From NCBI GenBank assembly GCA_002077065.1, contig NAJO01000007.1, positions 930,001 through 994,000 of the forward strand: 64,000 nt of DNA, written 5' to 3'. Origin of the DNA: Cryoendolithus antarcticus (lineage: Eukaryota; Ascomycota; Dothideomycetes; Cladosporiales; Cladosporiaceae). The translations under genes were made by a program, and so were the position numbers. The notes under the pieces were generated by a model. The model was not told the DNA's origin. It saw nothing but the letters and a program-made list of their open reading frames with translations, and did not search any database. Positions within the stretch are counted from its first letter, which is position 1; the number at the start of each line of letters is the position of its first letter. Shown here in pieces: positions 30,578 to 40,682 of this stretch.

Positions 30578-32089
30578 TCATGACCGTCTCGGCAAAGTGG
30601 CTATATATTGCTGCACGATCAGGTCTCTCACGGCCGCCGGCAACGAGATGTAGTGCAGACTCGTCAGCAGCTCCTTGGGCAGCGCATCGATCGCCGTCTC
30701 CCGATTGAGCACCTCCGCCGGCTGAGCCTTGAGAAGGATCTTCAAATCAGCCTTTCGCGTCGCCTCTGGCAGCTTCAGCCTAGCCACATGATCCCTATAC
30801 AGCTTCTCGCGGTCCTTCTCTGACAACTTGCGATCAGTCATGACTGAGTCCTTGCGATACTTCCGCTTGAACTCTGGCCAGTATAGTTTCGGTGTCGCGT
30901 TGTCCGAAAGAAACGCCAGGTACGGGATGTTAGGATCGAGCTTCTCCATCTGGTCGCGCTCAATACGAAGCTGCGCAGCTGTGTCACGCGTCCACCGCTC
31001 CCAGACTTCCTTGCGAGCCCGCGTAGAAGAGAGGACAGTGTAGCGGTCGTCTAGCATGATGCTGTCCGGACTCTCGTCTGCGATCAACTTATCCCAGGGT
31101 GTGTAGGGCGAGATGCCATGGTCGTCGAGAAGCTCTCGAAAGAGGTTCGCGGCTTCTTCGTCGGAGAGTGGAAGACCTTCAGCACCTGATTCGTAGCCAT
31201 CCTCTTCAGCATCGCCGCCATACTCGCCAGGGTCAAGATCGTAGTCTGCGCCCATGGCGGCTAGTTGGTAAGCTATATCGTCTTCGGTGAACTCGACCGG
31301 TGCGAGCTCATGGTCCACTGTAACATCAGGCACATCGACTAACACCGGCGCTGTCTCCTCGTCCTCGTCATGATCTTCACCTTCCGTGTCTGTGACTTCA
31401 ACATACTCGTACTCGCTGTCGCTTCCGTAGTCGCCGATCCGCGGAGCTTCAGGCTCACGCACAGGAAGCTTCGCAGCGTTCGCACTATCCTCCTCGTCCT
31501 TCTCAGCCTGTGCAGTAAGCTCAGCCATCATGGCCTCTTCATCTTCGCGCTGCAAGCTCTCACTCCGCCGCCTTCGCTGCCTTTCATCGCTGCCATTGAC
31601 ACCGTTCGGCTGCGCTTCTGTCCGCATGGCTTCCAGCTGCTCCTCTGCCCACGCCGCGTTCTTGGCTCTCTCGGCCTCTTCAGCTTGATGCTCTCGTTCC
31701 GCTCGCTCAAGTGCATACACAGCCGGCATGAGAATGTTCGGAATGCGCCAAAAGCTCTCCTTCGTAGTCACATTGTGTGCGAAGCGACGTCCATACTTCG
31801 TCCTCACTAAGACCCATTGCTCATGTCCGGGAAGCGGGTGCTGCGACTTTGGTCGGTCTTTGGCATTGCGAGGATCATGTCTCGCGCCGTTGCCCCAATT
31901 GCCTGGTTTTCTGTCAGGTTGTACGTGGCCGTTCGTGGTTCTAGCTGGCCCAGTAGGGATGATTGGCTCAGTTGAGTCCACGAAGTCCATGTCATCTTCT
32001 CCTCCACCGAGTGGAACGAAGTCCTGCTGCAGGTCATCATTGGGCGATAGGCGCAGGCGCTTGCTCGGGGATTCTCTTGTGTCTTCCAT
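30578..32089 (-). CDS. urn1: WW-FF domain splicing factor Urn1/Dre4
   Basis: Single exon of 503 residues. A WW domain lies near residues 90-118 (EQWVLVRTKYGRRFAHN, then FWRIP), with the second aromatic of the consensus replaced. A charged coiled coil and a very acidic stretch follow (EYEYVEVTDTEGEDHDEDEE). One FF domain starts near residue 320 (ANLFRELLDDHGISPYTPWD) and runs through RYTVLSSTRARKEVWERW. A second helical segment (PKLYWPEFKRKYRKD) is probably part of the extended FF region. Urn1 in yeast and Dre4 in fission yeast associate with the U2/U5/U6 spliceosome in the nucleus. The start MEDTRESPSKRLRLS looks like a nuclear-localisation signal. It is divergent from PRE9 with 297 bp between start codons. 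Confidence 0.85.
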   Translation of the reverse strand: MEDTRESPSKRLRLSPNDDLQQDFVPLGGGEDDMDFVDSTEPIIPTGPARTTNGHVQPDRKPGNWGNGARHDPRNAKDRPKSQHPLPGHEQWVLVRTKYGRRFAHNVTTKESFWRIPNILMPAVYALERAEREHQAEEAERAKNAAWAEEQLEAMRTEAQPNGVNGSDERQRRRRSESLQREDEEAMMAELTAQAEKDEEDSANAAKLPVREPEAPRIGDYGSDSEYEYVEVTDTEGEDHDEDEETAPVLVDVPDVTVDHELAPVEFTEDDIAYQLAAMGADYDLDPGEYGGDAEEDGYESGAEGLPLSDEEAANLFRELLDDHGISPYTPWDKLIADESPDSIMLDDRYTVLSSTRARKEVWERWTRDTAAQLRIERDQMEKLDPNIPYLAFLSDNATPKLYWPEFKRKYRKDSVMTDRKLSEKDREKLYRDHVARLKLPEATRKADLKILLKAQPAEVLNRETAIDALPKELLTSLHYISLPAAVRDLIVQQYIATLPRRS

Positions 32090-32386
32090 GGCTCATGCTG
32101 CGATTCGCCGTGCCAGATCTGGCATGAGAGGTCGTAAGCAACCACTCAAGTAATTGACATTCGAAGCAGCTTTCGGAGTTGAAGCTTTGGGCAGTAGATA
32201 TGTCTTGGCGTTTGGATCGCGTACTTCACGTTGCCTTGGAGCTATGCGCAACTTTATCAAGCTCATATCGACACAACCCACTTTCCAACTCCATAGACAC
32301 TCCGACTCAGTGGAAGATATACGCCTGAACTGTTCGAGCGATTGATCACAGCTAGCCATACTCGATCCCGCTTTGCAAACCACACC
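32090..32386. promoter_or_regulatory. divergent promoter, URN1 / PRE9
   Basis: A compact head-to-head gap of 297 bp that must hold both promoters. No specific site was identified with confidence. Confidence 0.5.
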
Positions 32387-33201
32387 ATGTCACGACGCTA
32401 CGATTCCCGGACGACCATCTTCTCGCCCGAAGGCCGCTTATACCAAGTCGAGTATGCGCTCGAGGCAATCTCACACGCCGGCACAGCACTGGGAATCTTA
32501 GCAAAAGACGGCATAGTCCTCGCCGCCGAGCGGAAAGTCACCAGCAAGCTCCTCGAGCAAGACACCAGCGCCGAGAAGCTCTACATCCTCAATGAGTGAG
32601 TCTTGCTGGCAATTCGACATCCTCGTGATACTACATGTTGACAAACATGACTAGCAACATGATCACAGCCGTAGCCGGCATGACAGCCGACGCCAACATC
32701 CTCATAAACTACGCCCGCCAAGCCGCCCAACGCTACCTCCTCACCTACAACACCGACATCCCCTGCGAGCAACTCGTGCGCCGCCTCTGCGACCTAAAGC
32801 AAGGCTACACGCAACACGGCGGTCTGCGCCCTTTCGGTGTCTCCTTCATCTACGCCGGCTACGACCCGCACCGCCACTTCCAGCTCTACCAGTCGAACCC
32901 ATCCGGAAACTACGGTGGCTGGAAAGCCACGTCAGTAGGCGCTAATAATGCGTCGGCGCAGAGTCTGCTAAAGCAGGATTACGATGAGGAGTGTGATTTG
33001 AAAGGCGCGTGTGAGTTGGCTGTCAAGGTGTTGAGTAAGACCATGGATAGCACGAAGTTGAGCAGTGAGAAGATTGAATTTGCGACTGTGGGCAAGACGA
33101 AGGAGGGGAAGGTGTATCATCATTTGTGGGCGGCGGAGGAGATTGATGCGCTGTTGAGGGAGCATGGGCTGGCGAAGAAGGAGACGACGGAGGGGAGTTG
33201 A
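32387..33201 (+). CDS. pre9: 20S proteasome subunit alpha-3 (Pre9/PSMA4)
   Basis: Two exons, 32387-32595 and 32655-33201, give 251 residues; the 59-nt intron is GTGAGT...TAG in phase 2. The protein opens with [20 protein letters not shown] and [18 protein letters not shown], the signature of this particular alpha subunit. [19 protein letters not shown] (across the splice), [12 protein letters not shown] and [15 protein letters not shown] are also diagnostic. Alpha-3 is part of the outer gating ring of the core particle; it is the one alpha subunit dispensable in yeast. It has no proteolytic threonine, as expected. An upstream in-frame ATG (32342) was rejected because the conserved protein begins at MSRRYD. 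Confidence 0.96.
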
Positions 33202-33512
33202 GGACGTGAGCAGTGAGGGGATGTGAACGATAGAGCTGCGGATGTACTATACGCGTCGACACGTCAGTCGCTCGCCAGATAAGCTGCAAGGCGATTGAGG
33301 CCCATACACGAGACCGGGAACTGCGCGGGTGCGAGAGCGTGAGACGGAACGCTCCATGGCAGAGCTCCAGCGGGCTGTACCACGGTGGTGGTCATCGCGG
33401 CTTTACCACCGCGCACTTAAGACATTCAAACTATGCAGCGAAGCACTGCTCTAGATTCCGGTGCCACGCTTGTCCATGCTTCATGCCCTATCCTGGGGTA
33501 AATCATCCTTCC
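33202..33512. other. convergent 3' region, PRE9 / DUG2
   Basis: A tail-to-tail gap of 311 bp; no gene seen. Confidence 0.5.
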
Positions 33513-36401
33513 TCATTTCTTCGGCAGCTCCCTAAACACCTTCTTGAATATACTCCTCGCCTTATACAGATTCTCCAACCTCAGCCTCTCATTATCCAAA
33601 TGCGCATGATCGCTCGCCTGTCCCACAGGGAAGTGCGCAGCAGGTGCGTCGAACTCCTTTTCGAGGAACCGGATGGCTGGGATGGAGCCGCCTTCGCGAA
33701 TGTAGAGTGGCTTACGTCGCTGAGATGATGGTAGTGAGGTGGACGACGATAGGCTATTCGCGTGGCTTCTTGAGCTGCGTGGGCTGGTAGGCGATGTGAG
33801 AGCAGCGAGGCGAGAAGTCATCTCCGCGAGTGGCGTGAGAGGCTGCAGGGGAGGAATAGCGCTGCTGCTGTCTGCGAGGGCGGAGGACGTGGTAGGTGAG
33901 AGCTTTGCGTTGAAGTAGCTCGAATCTGCCTCTGCGCTACCGTTGCGAAGCGAATTGTCCAGCTTTGGTCGTGCGTTGTGTGATGCGCGACGTTCAAGAT
34001 GGTCGATCGGTCCCCATGCTTCCATGATGGCTTCTTCGAGTGTTTGAAAGATCTGATTCGTCCAGTCGCCCAACCAAGGCTCCGCTTGGTGGTCAATGGC
34101 GACTGTCAGCTTGTTTGTCGACTCTAGCTTCGCGAAGCCGTCGTGCAAGAAGGCTGTCAGAGCTGTAGCTACAGTCGATGCCTCCTGGTTAGGCACGAGG
34201 CGGATGCTTATCGCTGCTTTCGCAAGTCGAGGAATGATCGTGGCATTATCGGGTCCTGACGTTTGGAACCGATGTATGGTGAGACTGGCTTCACGCCACT
34301 TGCGCATCAGCCCAACGGCAACAGCGTGGGGACTGCCGAGACTCGGATTGCGCTGGAGCAATGAGTTGGTGATATCTGCGTACAGTGCACGCTCCTCTTC
34401 CCCCAACGGCGGTATTGGATCGTAGAAATGAGGGATCATGACTTCGCCATTTTTGCCAGTCAAGGTACTGAGAAGTGATACTAGGTCCTTCAATGACTCG
34501 TCCAGTTGCGCGCTTCCGTCAACGCCAGAATGCAGATCGGGATGACTGCTCTCTATCTGCACGGTAGCATGGATAACGCCTCGAAGCCCGTACGTCAGAC
34601 AAGGTATCCGGTCATCGAGCCAGTACGAATTAGCAAGTAGGATCCAGTCCACGTCGCCGATCTTGTCTTTGGCAGCTTTGACTGCCTGCTCAAAGCCTCG
34701 AGATCCGCACTCTTCTTCGCCTTCGATCAGAAAGACGATGTCCGAGTCGAGAGCCTGGTCCTTAGCTAGCTCAACGCATGCAAATAGTGCAGCCATGATC
34801 GGACCCTTGTTGTCCGAGGTACCACGTCCGTAGAGATATCCATCGACACCTCGCAGAGTGAACGGGTCCGCAGCCCACTTAGCCTGCTCGTTTTCTGCCG
34901 CCACAACGTCGTAGTGGCCATAAAAGAGTATTTTCTTGCGCTTTGTGGCGATTGCAGGATTGCCTCTGAACTTTGCCAAGATCACTGGATTCAGCGGATC
35001 CTTAGTCGGCAGCATCTCAGTGGTGGCGCCGAAGTTCTTGAAAACGGTGCGGAGGTATGAGGCACCACGACGGCAGTCCAGTTGGTGTTTTGGGTCTGAT
35101 GAGACTGTGCGGTACGACACAAAGCGTCGCAGGTGCTCTAGCATCAGCTCGTCGCTCGTTCGTGATGCCGCTGTAGGTGATGCCATGCAGTCGCTGACGT
35201 CCCATATAGCGAGCGTACAATCACTCGCACCTGTTACGAAAATTGGCCGTCGCTGAGCGTACGTGAACGCAGCTGCGAGCACGCGGCCCTTATGTGCTTC
35301 GAAGCGACTTTTGAGCTGGTACTGTCGATCAAATTTGCGCACGAATCCGGTGACGGCTGCACTAAAAAGTATGCCGCCTCCGACACAGACGGACAGTACA
35401 TCGTCTCGATGTGCTTTGAGGTTTCGTAGCAACTGCCGAGTTTCGAGGTCCCAAACATCCACCTCACCTCCAGATCGGCCAGAGTAGAGGAATGTGCCAT
35501 CTACCGTAATCGACAGGATTGAGTGACCCTCCTCTCGTCCATCGTCCAGTGTGAAGAGTTCTTGGATGCCACCGTTCGTTGCATCGAGTCGCCATAGCTT
35601 GACAACACCGTCACCGCCACCTGTGACTAAGACCTCTCGGCCAGCAGTCTCCTGCACACCTTCCTTGAGCAGCAGCATGCAGTAAACATACCCGAAATGT
35701 GCGAAATGTTTGGCGTTCTCTTTGGAGATCTCAAGTGTCTGCCCACCTGTAGCGTGCTTCGGAGTGACATGCGCGTCCGCGGGCTTTGGCGTCCTAGACC
35801 CACCTGGTCCCTTCGAGTCAAAGAAGGGATCATCGCGAAGCGACGGATGTAGTGCACGATCTCGTGTACTGGACTTGGTCTGTGGCTCACCCAGCTTGCA
35901 CCACTGAATCGTGGTGTTCTGAGCACCAAGGTACACAGTCTTCGTCAATGAAGAATAGCTGACGCAGAAGACATCACCTATATCGTACGTCGAGTACAGG
36001 CAATACGCTTGTGCAAAGGGCTTCGTATGCCAGACGTTCACGATCCTGTCGCCGGCACCGGAAAGCAGCAACGACTGATCTGTGCTCAAGGTCAAGGCCA
36101 GAACACTTCCACGGTGGCCATCAATCACAGCAAGTCGTTCGTAGTTCTTCAGACTGTAGACCAGAATCTCACCGGCTTGCGTGCCGGCATAGATGTGTTC
36201 ATCGCCGAGAGCGATTGCGAGTATCGAACTTGTGTGCTGGAGTCGGTGGTTCAACGTAGGCTGCTCGCCTTGATTATCTCCACTGTCACGGCTCGGCGTT
36301 CGCGTCAAGGCATGCGTATCGTCCGTCTCCGAACCTGCATAGCGAGAAGAAGGGATGGTTAGCGAACGATGCTCGCGGATCTTGCGATTGACAGACGACA
36401 T
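33513..36401 (-). CDS. dug2: Dug2: WD40 plus M20 peptidase, glutathione degradation
   Basis: Single exon of 962 residues. Residues 50-425 form WD40 repeats (IDGHRGSVLALTLSTDQSLLLSGAGD, LKAHRDDVLSVCVGG, FEAHKGRVLAAAFTYAQ). The M20 metallopeptidase follows: ILFYGHYDVVAAENE near residue 492 (metal-ligand His), YLYGRGTSDNKGP near 523 (bridging Asp), and FLIEGEEECGSRG near 560 (catalytic and ligand Glu pair). This two-domain plan is that of yeast Dug2, which with the amidotransferase Dug3 cleaves the gamma-glutamyl bond of cytosolic glutathione. A Ser-rich insertion (residues 870-910) interrupts the peptidase close to its end. A methionine sulfoxide reductase gene lies immediately upstream on the same strand. 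Confidence 0.92.
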   Translation of the reverse strand: MSSVNRKIREHRSLTIPSSRYAGSETDDTHALTRTPSRDSGDNQGEQPTLNHRLQHTSSILAIALGDEHIYAGTQAGEILVYSLKNYERLAVIDGHRGSVLALTLSTDQSLLLSGAGDRIVNVWHTKPFAQAYCLYSTYDIGDVFCVSYSSLTKTVYLGAQNTTIQWCKLGEPQTKSSTRDRALHPSLRDDPFFDSKGPGGSRTPKPADAHVTPKHATGGQTLEISKENAKHFAHFGYVYCMLLLKEGVQETAGREVLVTGGGDGVVKLWRLDATNGGIQELFTLDDGREEGHSILSITVDGTFLYSGRSGGEVDVWDLETRQLLRNLKAHRDDVLSVCVGGGILFSAAVTGFVRKFDRQYQLKSRFEAHKGRVLAAAFTYAQRRPIFVTGASDCTLAIWDVSDCMASPTAASRTSDELMLEHLRRFVSYRTVSSDPKHQLDCRRGASYLRTVFKNFGATTEMLPTKDPLNPVILAKFRGNPAIATKRKKILFYGHYDVVAAENEQAKWAADPFTLRGVDGYLYGRGTSDNKGPIMAALFACVELAKDQALDSDIVFLIEGEEECGSRGFEQAVKAAKDKIGDVDWILLANSYWLDDRIPCLTYGLRGVIHATVQIESSHPDLHSGVDGSAQLDESLKDLVSLLSTLTGKNGEVMIPHFYDPIPPLGEEERALYADITNSLLQRNPSLGSPHAVAVGLMRKWREASLTIHRFQTSGPDNATIIPRLAKAAISIRLVPNQEASTVATALTAFLHDGFAKLESTNKLTVAIDHQAEPWLGDWTNQIFQTLEEAIMEAWGPIDHLERRASHNARPKLDNSLRNGSAEADSSYFNAKLSPTTSSALADSSSAIPPLQPLTPLAEMTSRLAALTSPTSPRSSRSHANSLSSSTSLPSSQRRKPLYIREGGSIPAIRFLEKEFDAPAAHFPVGQASDHAHLDNERLRLENLYKARSIFKKVFRELPKK

Positions 36402-36952
36402 CAGCTGTGGGTGTCGCGATCGCTATGCCAATGACCTGCGATTTGCGGGTACTGGCACGATGCGAGACAGCCCATATATCGACTTTGTGAGTGTTTCCGC
36501 ATGGTTGTCCGCTGCAAGGCAAACGAACGTGAGGTCGCGTGCTTCTGGTTCAGGACATTCCGTGCCAAGAGAAACGGGGCTGCTGACTACACACCTTTCC
36601 AGAAGTGAAGATCTCCCACCGACGTGATCCTCTCACTGCCACACTCTCCCGACCACATCTCTCCACAGTCGCCTCGTGGGGTGCGCGACATACTTCTCCG
36701 GGGATCATGAGCGCTAAAAGCAACGATGTTGTCACGGGATCGGGCTCGCCTTAGCATATATGAGGCTCTTAAGATGGCGAGCGATTGCGCGATCGCGGTC
36801 ACCGCTTCCCTGTACCACAAACACACGCAGTGCTGCAAACATATGGTGAGTCAGGTCATCTAGACCCTGAAGCCATAGGCATAGGGAGACCCTTGTTTCG
36901 AAGCCCTATATTCCTCTTGATTCAAGCCCCAAACATCGCTCTCTCTCCCTCT
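36402..36952. other. intergenic, upstream of DUG2
   Basis: 551 bp between DUG2 and the MsrB stop, both minus strand. It probably holds the DUG2 promoter and leader; no gene recognised. Confidence 0.45.
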
Positions 36953-37649
36953 CTATGTCGTCGGATCATCCTTCCCAAACTTAAGGCTCACACTATTCAC
37001 ACAATGCCTCTCATCCGTCGGCGTCGGGTACCCCTCTCCCTTGAACACATGTCCCAAATGGCCGCCGCAGTTGGTACACACGATCTCCGTCCGCTCCATT
37101 CCAAAGGTCTTGTCAGTATGCCTCGTCACGGCGCCGGGGACGGCATCGAAGAATGCTGGCCAGCCGCAGCCAGACTTGAACTTGTGAGTGGCTTTGTAGA
37201 GAGGTGCGTCGCAGGCGGCACAGGTGTAGGCGCCGGTGGTGGGGGCGTGCTTGTCGTACTCGCCCGTGAAAGGCGCCTCTGTGCCCTTCTCGCGGAGAAC
37301 GCGAAATTGCTCTGTCATGTGTCGTTAGTCACGCTCATTCATGATTGGATTCCACGAAGGCTTTGGAGAACTCTGGATCCCAGAACCGCGGGACTAGACT
37401 TCACTTACCCTTGTTCAAGACTGCCTTCCACTCCTGATCGCTCTTCTGTACTGGATGCGTCATATTTCTGTTCTCAGCTGTCGAGAATAATGCACCCAAA
37501 AAGGGGATCGTTGGCATAGAAGCTCGAAGAGCTAATGTAGGTCGGATTGGTGTACCGAGCGTGAGCTGTGATGGCGCTGCTCGATGAAAGGTGGCGTTGG
37601 TGAAGGTGTAGACGGTGCGGACGATGGAGGGAAAGGATGGGAGGCGCAT
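36953..37649 (-). CDS. msrB: peptide-methionine (R)-S-oxide reductase MsrB
   Basis: Two exons, 37409-37649 and 36953-37311, give 199 residues; the 97-nt intron begins GTAAGT and ends CAG. The SelR domain covers residues 70-195: KEQFRVLREKGTEAPFTGEY rebuilt across the splice, zinc pairs CAAC and CTNC, FKSGCGWPAFFDA, and the catalytic RHCVNSVSLKF. The enzyme reduces the R epimer of methionine sulfoxide using thioredoxin. The first 60 residues are Arg/Ser/Thr-rich with no acids (MRLPSFPSIVRTVYTFTNAT), a good mitochondrial presequence. A second in-frame Met (MTHPVQKSDQEW) just before the domain could give a cytosolic form. Confidence 0.94.
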
Positions 37650-38073
37650 GTGAGGAGTATTATACTGTGTAGTGAAGGATAATGAGGCTGTGATTGATAG
37701 AATATGTGAGGCTCATTTGATGTGTTTGGAATCTCTGAGAGCTTCCAGCTGCTTGACGTCATGGACGAGTGGCGAAGTGAGGGCGCGATTTGGAAGAGAG
37801 ATCTCGAATATACACAAATCATCAATGCGAGCATCGCAGCAATTATTCAATTTAGTAACGCTGCTCTGCGCACAGCATCGTCGTTGGAAACCATGCAGTG
37901 CTAACTCGAGGCGCTACTGCTTTGGGATCATGCCAATGATTTGGACTCATTTGACGTTGAGCTCGCGCTTCTGACTTTCACAAGCTAGTGCGAAGGCAAT
38001 AGGCCACCAAATGCAGGAGCATACCGACAATGTGAACGCCGACCATCGCTTCGTTCTCTACACTCTATCCGCC
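37650..38073. other. intergenic, upstream of msrB
   Basis: 424 bp, promoter of msrB and 3' end of the Zn2Cys6 gene to the right, both on the minus strand. Nothing else supported. Confidence 0.45.
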
Positions 38074-40238
38074 TCATCCAGCGCTCATGTCCAGGCCGAA
38101 GTCGAAGTCCCCTACATTAAATGAGTTCCAAAAAGCCTCATCGAAGTACGTGAAGCCTTCCATACCCATCGCTCCCATCCAGCCCTCACCGGGCGGCGTA
38201 GGTCCCTGCGGTCCTTGCGCAGCGGCCCCGGGAGCAACCTCCTCAAGCATTCCCGAGATCCTCATCTTCTTCTCTAGACCCGCTGGCATTGGACCAAGTG
38301 GTCGGGCGGTCTCAGGAGTCATCTTCGAGTCGAAGAACTGCTTTAGCCATCTCGTCTTCTGCGCCCATCGCGTGAAAGCATCGTTGTTGATGTTCAGCCC
38401 GTCTAGACCTGAGGCTTCGACGGCCTCGAAACGCGAAGAGCAGTGTTCCATGATCTCGCCGAAGTCCAAGTGATCGCGCATGCACTTCGCATCCCAGCCG
38501 GGGACATCCATTGTAGCCAGCCGCATGAGCGAAATGAAGGCGAAGCCGAATTGCGCGAACGCTGGGAATGGGAGGGTGAGGTACTCGGAGACGGGGACGC
38601 TAAAGTAGACATCGGCATAGTCTTTGACAGCGGAGACGAAGCGCCAGATATCTGGTAGGCGTGACTGGAGTTGAGAGTGTTTCGACTTGTCATCGAGGAG
38701 GTCTTGGAAGGAACGATCCCAGAGCGATATGCGGGCGTTGGCTAGTTGGAGTTGGAGCAGGTATTGCAGGCGGCTGATCGTCGGAGGAACGGTAATCCTA
38801 TCGAGCTGGGCGGCGTAGGCTTGTGAAGTTATGGCGATCGGAATCCCGGTCAAGGCAGCCGTGCTAATCTCCTCTTGGATGTGTTGAGCGTTGACGAGGC
38901 GGACGAGGAAGACGTCGCTCTCGTACTCGGCCATTCTCTCAAGGACTTCGAGACTCTGGGACATCCAGGGCGTCCATTTGAGTGGTTCGAGTTTGTGGAA
39001 TGATGTAGAGAGCATCGACCCCAGATAATAAGTCCCGAGTAGCGCCCTGCGCTCGTCGCTAGTGGCGGCTTTGGGAGTCTTGCTGGCCATTGGCCCGTGA
39101 GATACTTCCTTGCTCATCTGGCTACACGTTCCCGGTGCACGATCGATGTTGAGATCGGTGACAAGTGCCATGGCCAAATGAATGAGATTGGTACTCTGCT
39201 GACTGTCGTGAAGATGCATGTGCCACCTGAAAAACGTCAGTACCTGGAGCGAACCTGATGCTCAACGAAGCACTTACCAATTCACGACCACGAGAATCCC
39301 TTGCAGCAACTCCATGCTCTTCTCACTGTTCATCAACATCCTCTCACCCAGCTGCCGCATGACATCCTTGCACATTCGGTGACTCCGCGGCAGATCGTCA
39401 ATCAGTGACACTGCGACAATTGCTTGCATGAGGAAAGGTCGCTCCTGCGCCAGCTCCCAGACATCGGTATGTTCCGGCAGAATAACAAATGGGTTATTCG
39501 GCGCCATCAATCGCTGATACCGCTCGAACAATCTGCCAGCTTCCTGCATGCTAATAGTGGTGTCACCTTTGAGTGCCCGAGCAGAGGCGATGTACTCTGA
39601 TGCGGAAGAGAGTACGGTCGGGACACCACTGCCATTGTGGTAGGCACCTGGGCCGTTCGGGTCTTTGTCATCGCAAACTGCTTGGAGGACCTCCTCGACG
39701 TGCGACAATCCAGTCGCAGGGCCAGACGCATCGTTATGCGGTTGTGAGTCTGGTGGCGAGAGCTCGCCGGTTTGTTGTTGATGTTGAGCGGAGAGTGCAT
39801 GGACAAGGTGCTCGAGTTTGTTTTCGAGATTCTCAAGCTGGGCCGTTCGGCTAGGCAAATGTCAGTGACGTCGCGATTATCGTCTTTTCCTTGCAGGACC
39901 TATGAACGAGGTGCTGGATCGGTACTCATGCAAACCACTGGGCCCAGGATGTAGAGTGAAAGAGTGAACACGACAATAAGAAATGTTGTTGCCTACGTGA
40001 GCTTCACCGGCTTTCGTCTCCTGACTACATGCTCTTTGGTGTAGCATTCCTTCTTTAGCCTTGCACATCTAAGCTGTTGTCAGCACTGGCTCATCAACAT
40101 CCGAGTCCTTAGATATTACCTCTCACAGACATCTCCATCTCGCTCTCTTCTACACTTCGATTTCGCCTTGGCACAAGTCTCGCAGCTCCGAGCGGAGCTC
40201 GCGCTGCTCAAGCGCCGAGGCTCGGGTCTAGACTCCAT
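38074..40238 (-). CDS. Zn2Cys6 transcription factor with fungal-specific regulatory domain
   Basis: Four exons (40120-40238, 39997-40068, 39278-39850, 38074-39226) give 638 residues with all phases matching. The Zn cluster is split by the first intron: Cys19, 22, 29, 38, 41 and 48 (SCETCAKAKSKC and CERCARLKKEC). KEHVVRRRKPVKL is the basic linker, and TAQLENLENKLEHLVHAL is a coiled-coil dimer element. The middle homology region follows, with HRMCKDVMRQLGERM, NWWHMHLHDSQQS rebuilt by splicing, and RRALLGTYYLGSMLSTSF. Such proteins bind DNA as dimers in the nucleus; the target is unknown. A start at an ATG far upstream (40472) would add an unrelated 78-residue leader and was not chosen. The C-terminus is Gly/Pro and acid-aromatic, perhaps an activation region. 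Confidence 0.88.
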
Positions 40239-40682
40239 ACCTTCACTGGCGTGTTGCTGCGTTGTGCAATGTTGCTGACTATACAGAAATGTGAAGGCCG
40301 GCGAACGGAGCTGCGAGCATGAGAAGAGACGGTGAATGAGCAGGTATCTTGAGGTGGTGCATTGGGAATCAGGCGACGTCGGTTTCGCATGTCGTACGGC
40401 AGGAGCGGGAAAGGAGTATACAGTGAGACGCCGCTTCCGTTCCATTATCTTGGCACAAGACTTGGTCAGCAAACGTCTTCGGGCAATCTATGTATACTGG
40501 TGTCTTAGATCAATATTTCTCGACCTGATAATTCGAGAGCAAATCACTATGGCAGCAAATCATCCTCCTCGTACTCTGATGACGACGATCTAGAGCTCCG
40601 TGTCGCCCTCCATCAGCGATCGTCCGCGTGTTCTCAGTGGCGAGACTGATGTCAAACGCTAGGGCACGATCGAGGCCGTCAG
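40239..40682. other. intergenic, upstream of Zn2Cys6 gene
   Basis: 444 bp between two minus-strand genes; no gene recognised. Confidence 0.45.

Noticed and set aside
40238..40472. Upstream extension of the second Zn2Cys6 gene
   Set aside because: The added 78 residues look non-coding and the family usually starts close to the Cys cluster.
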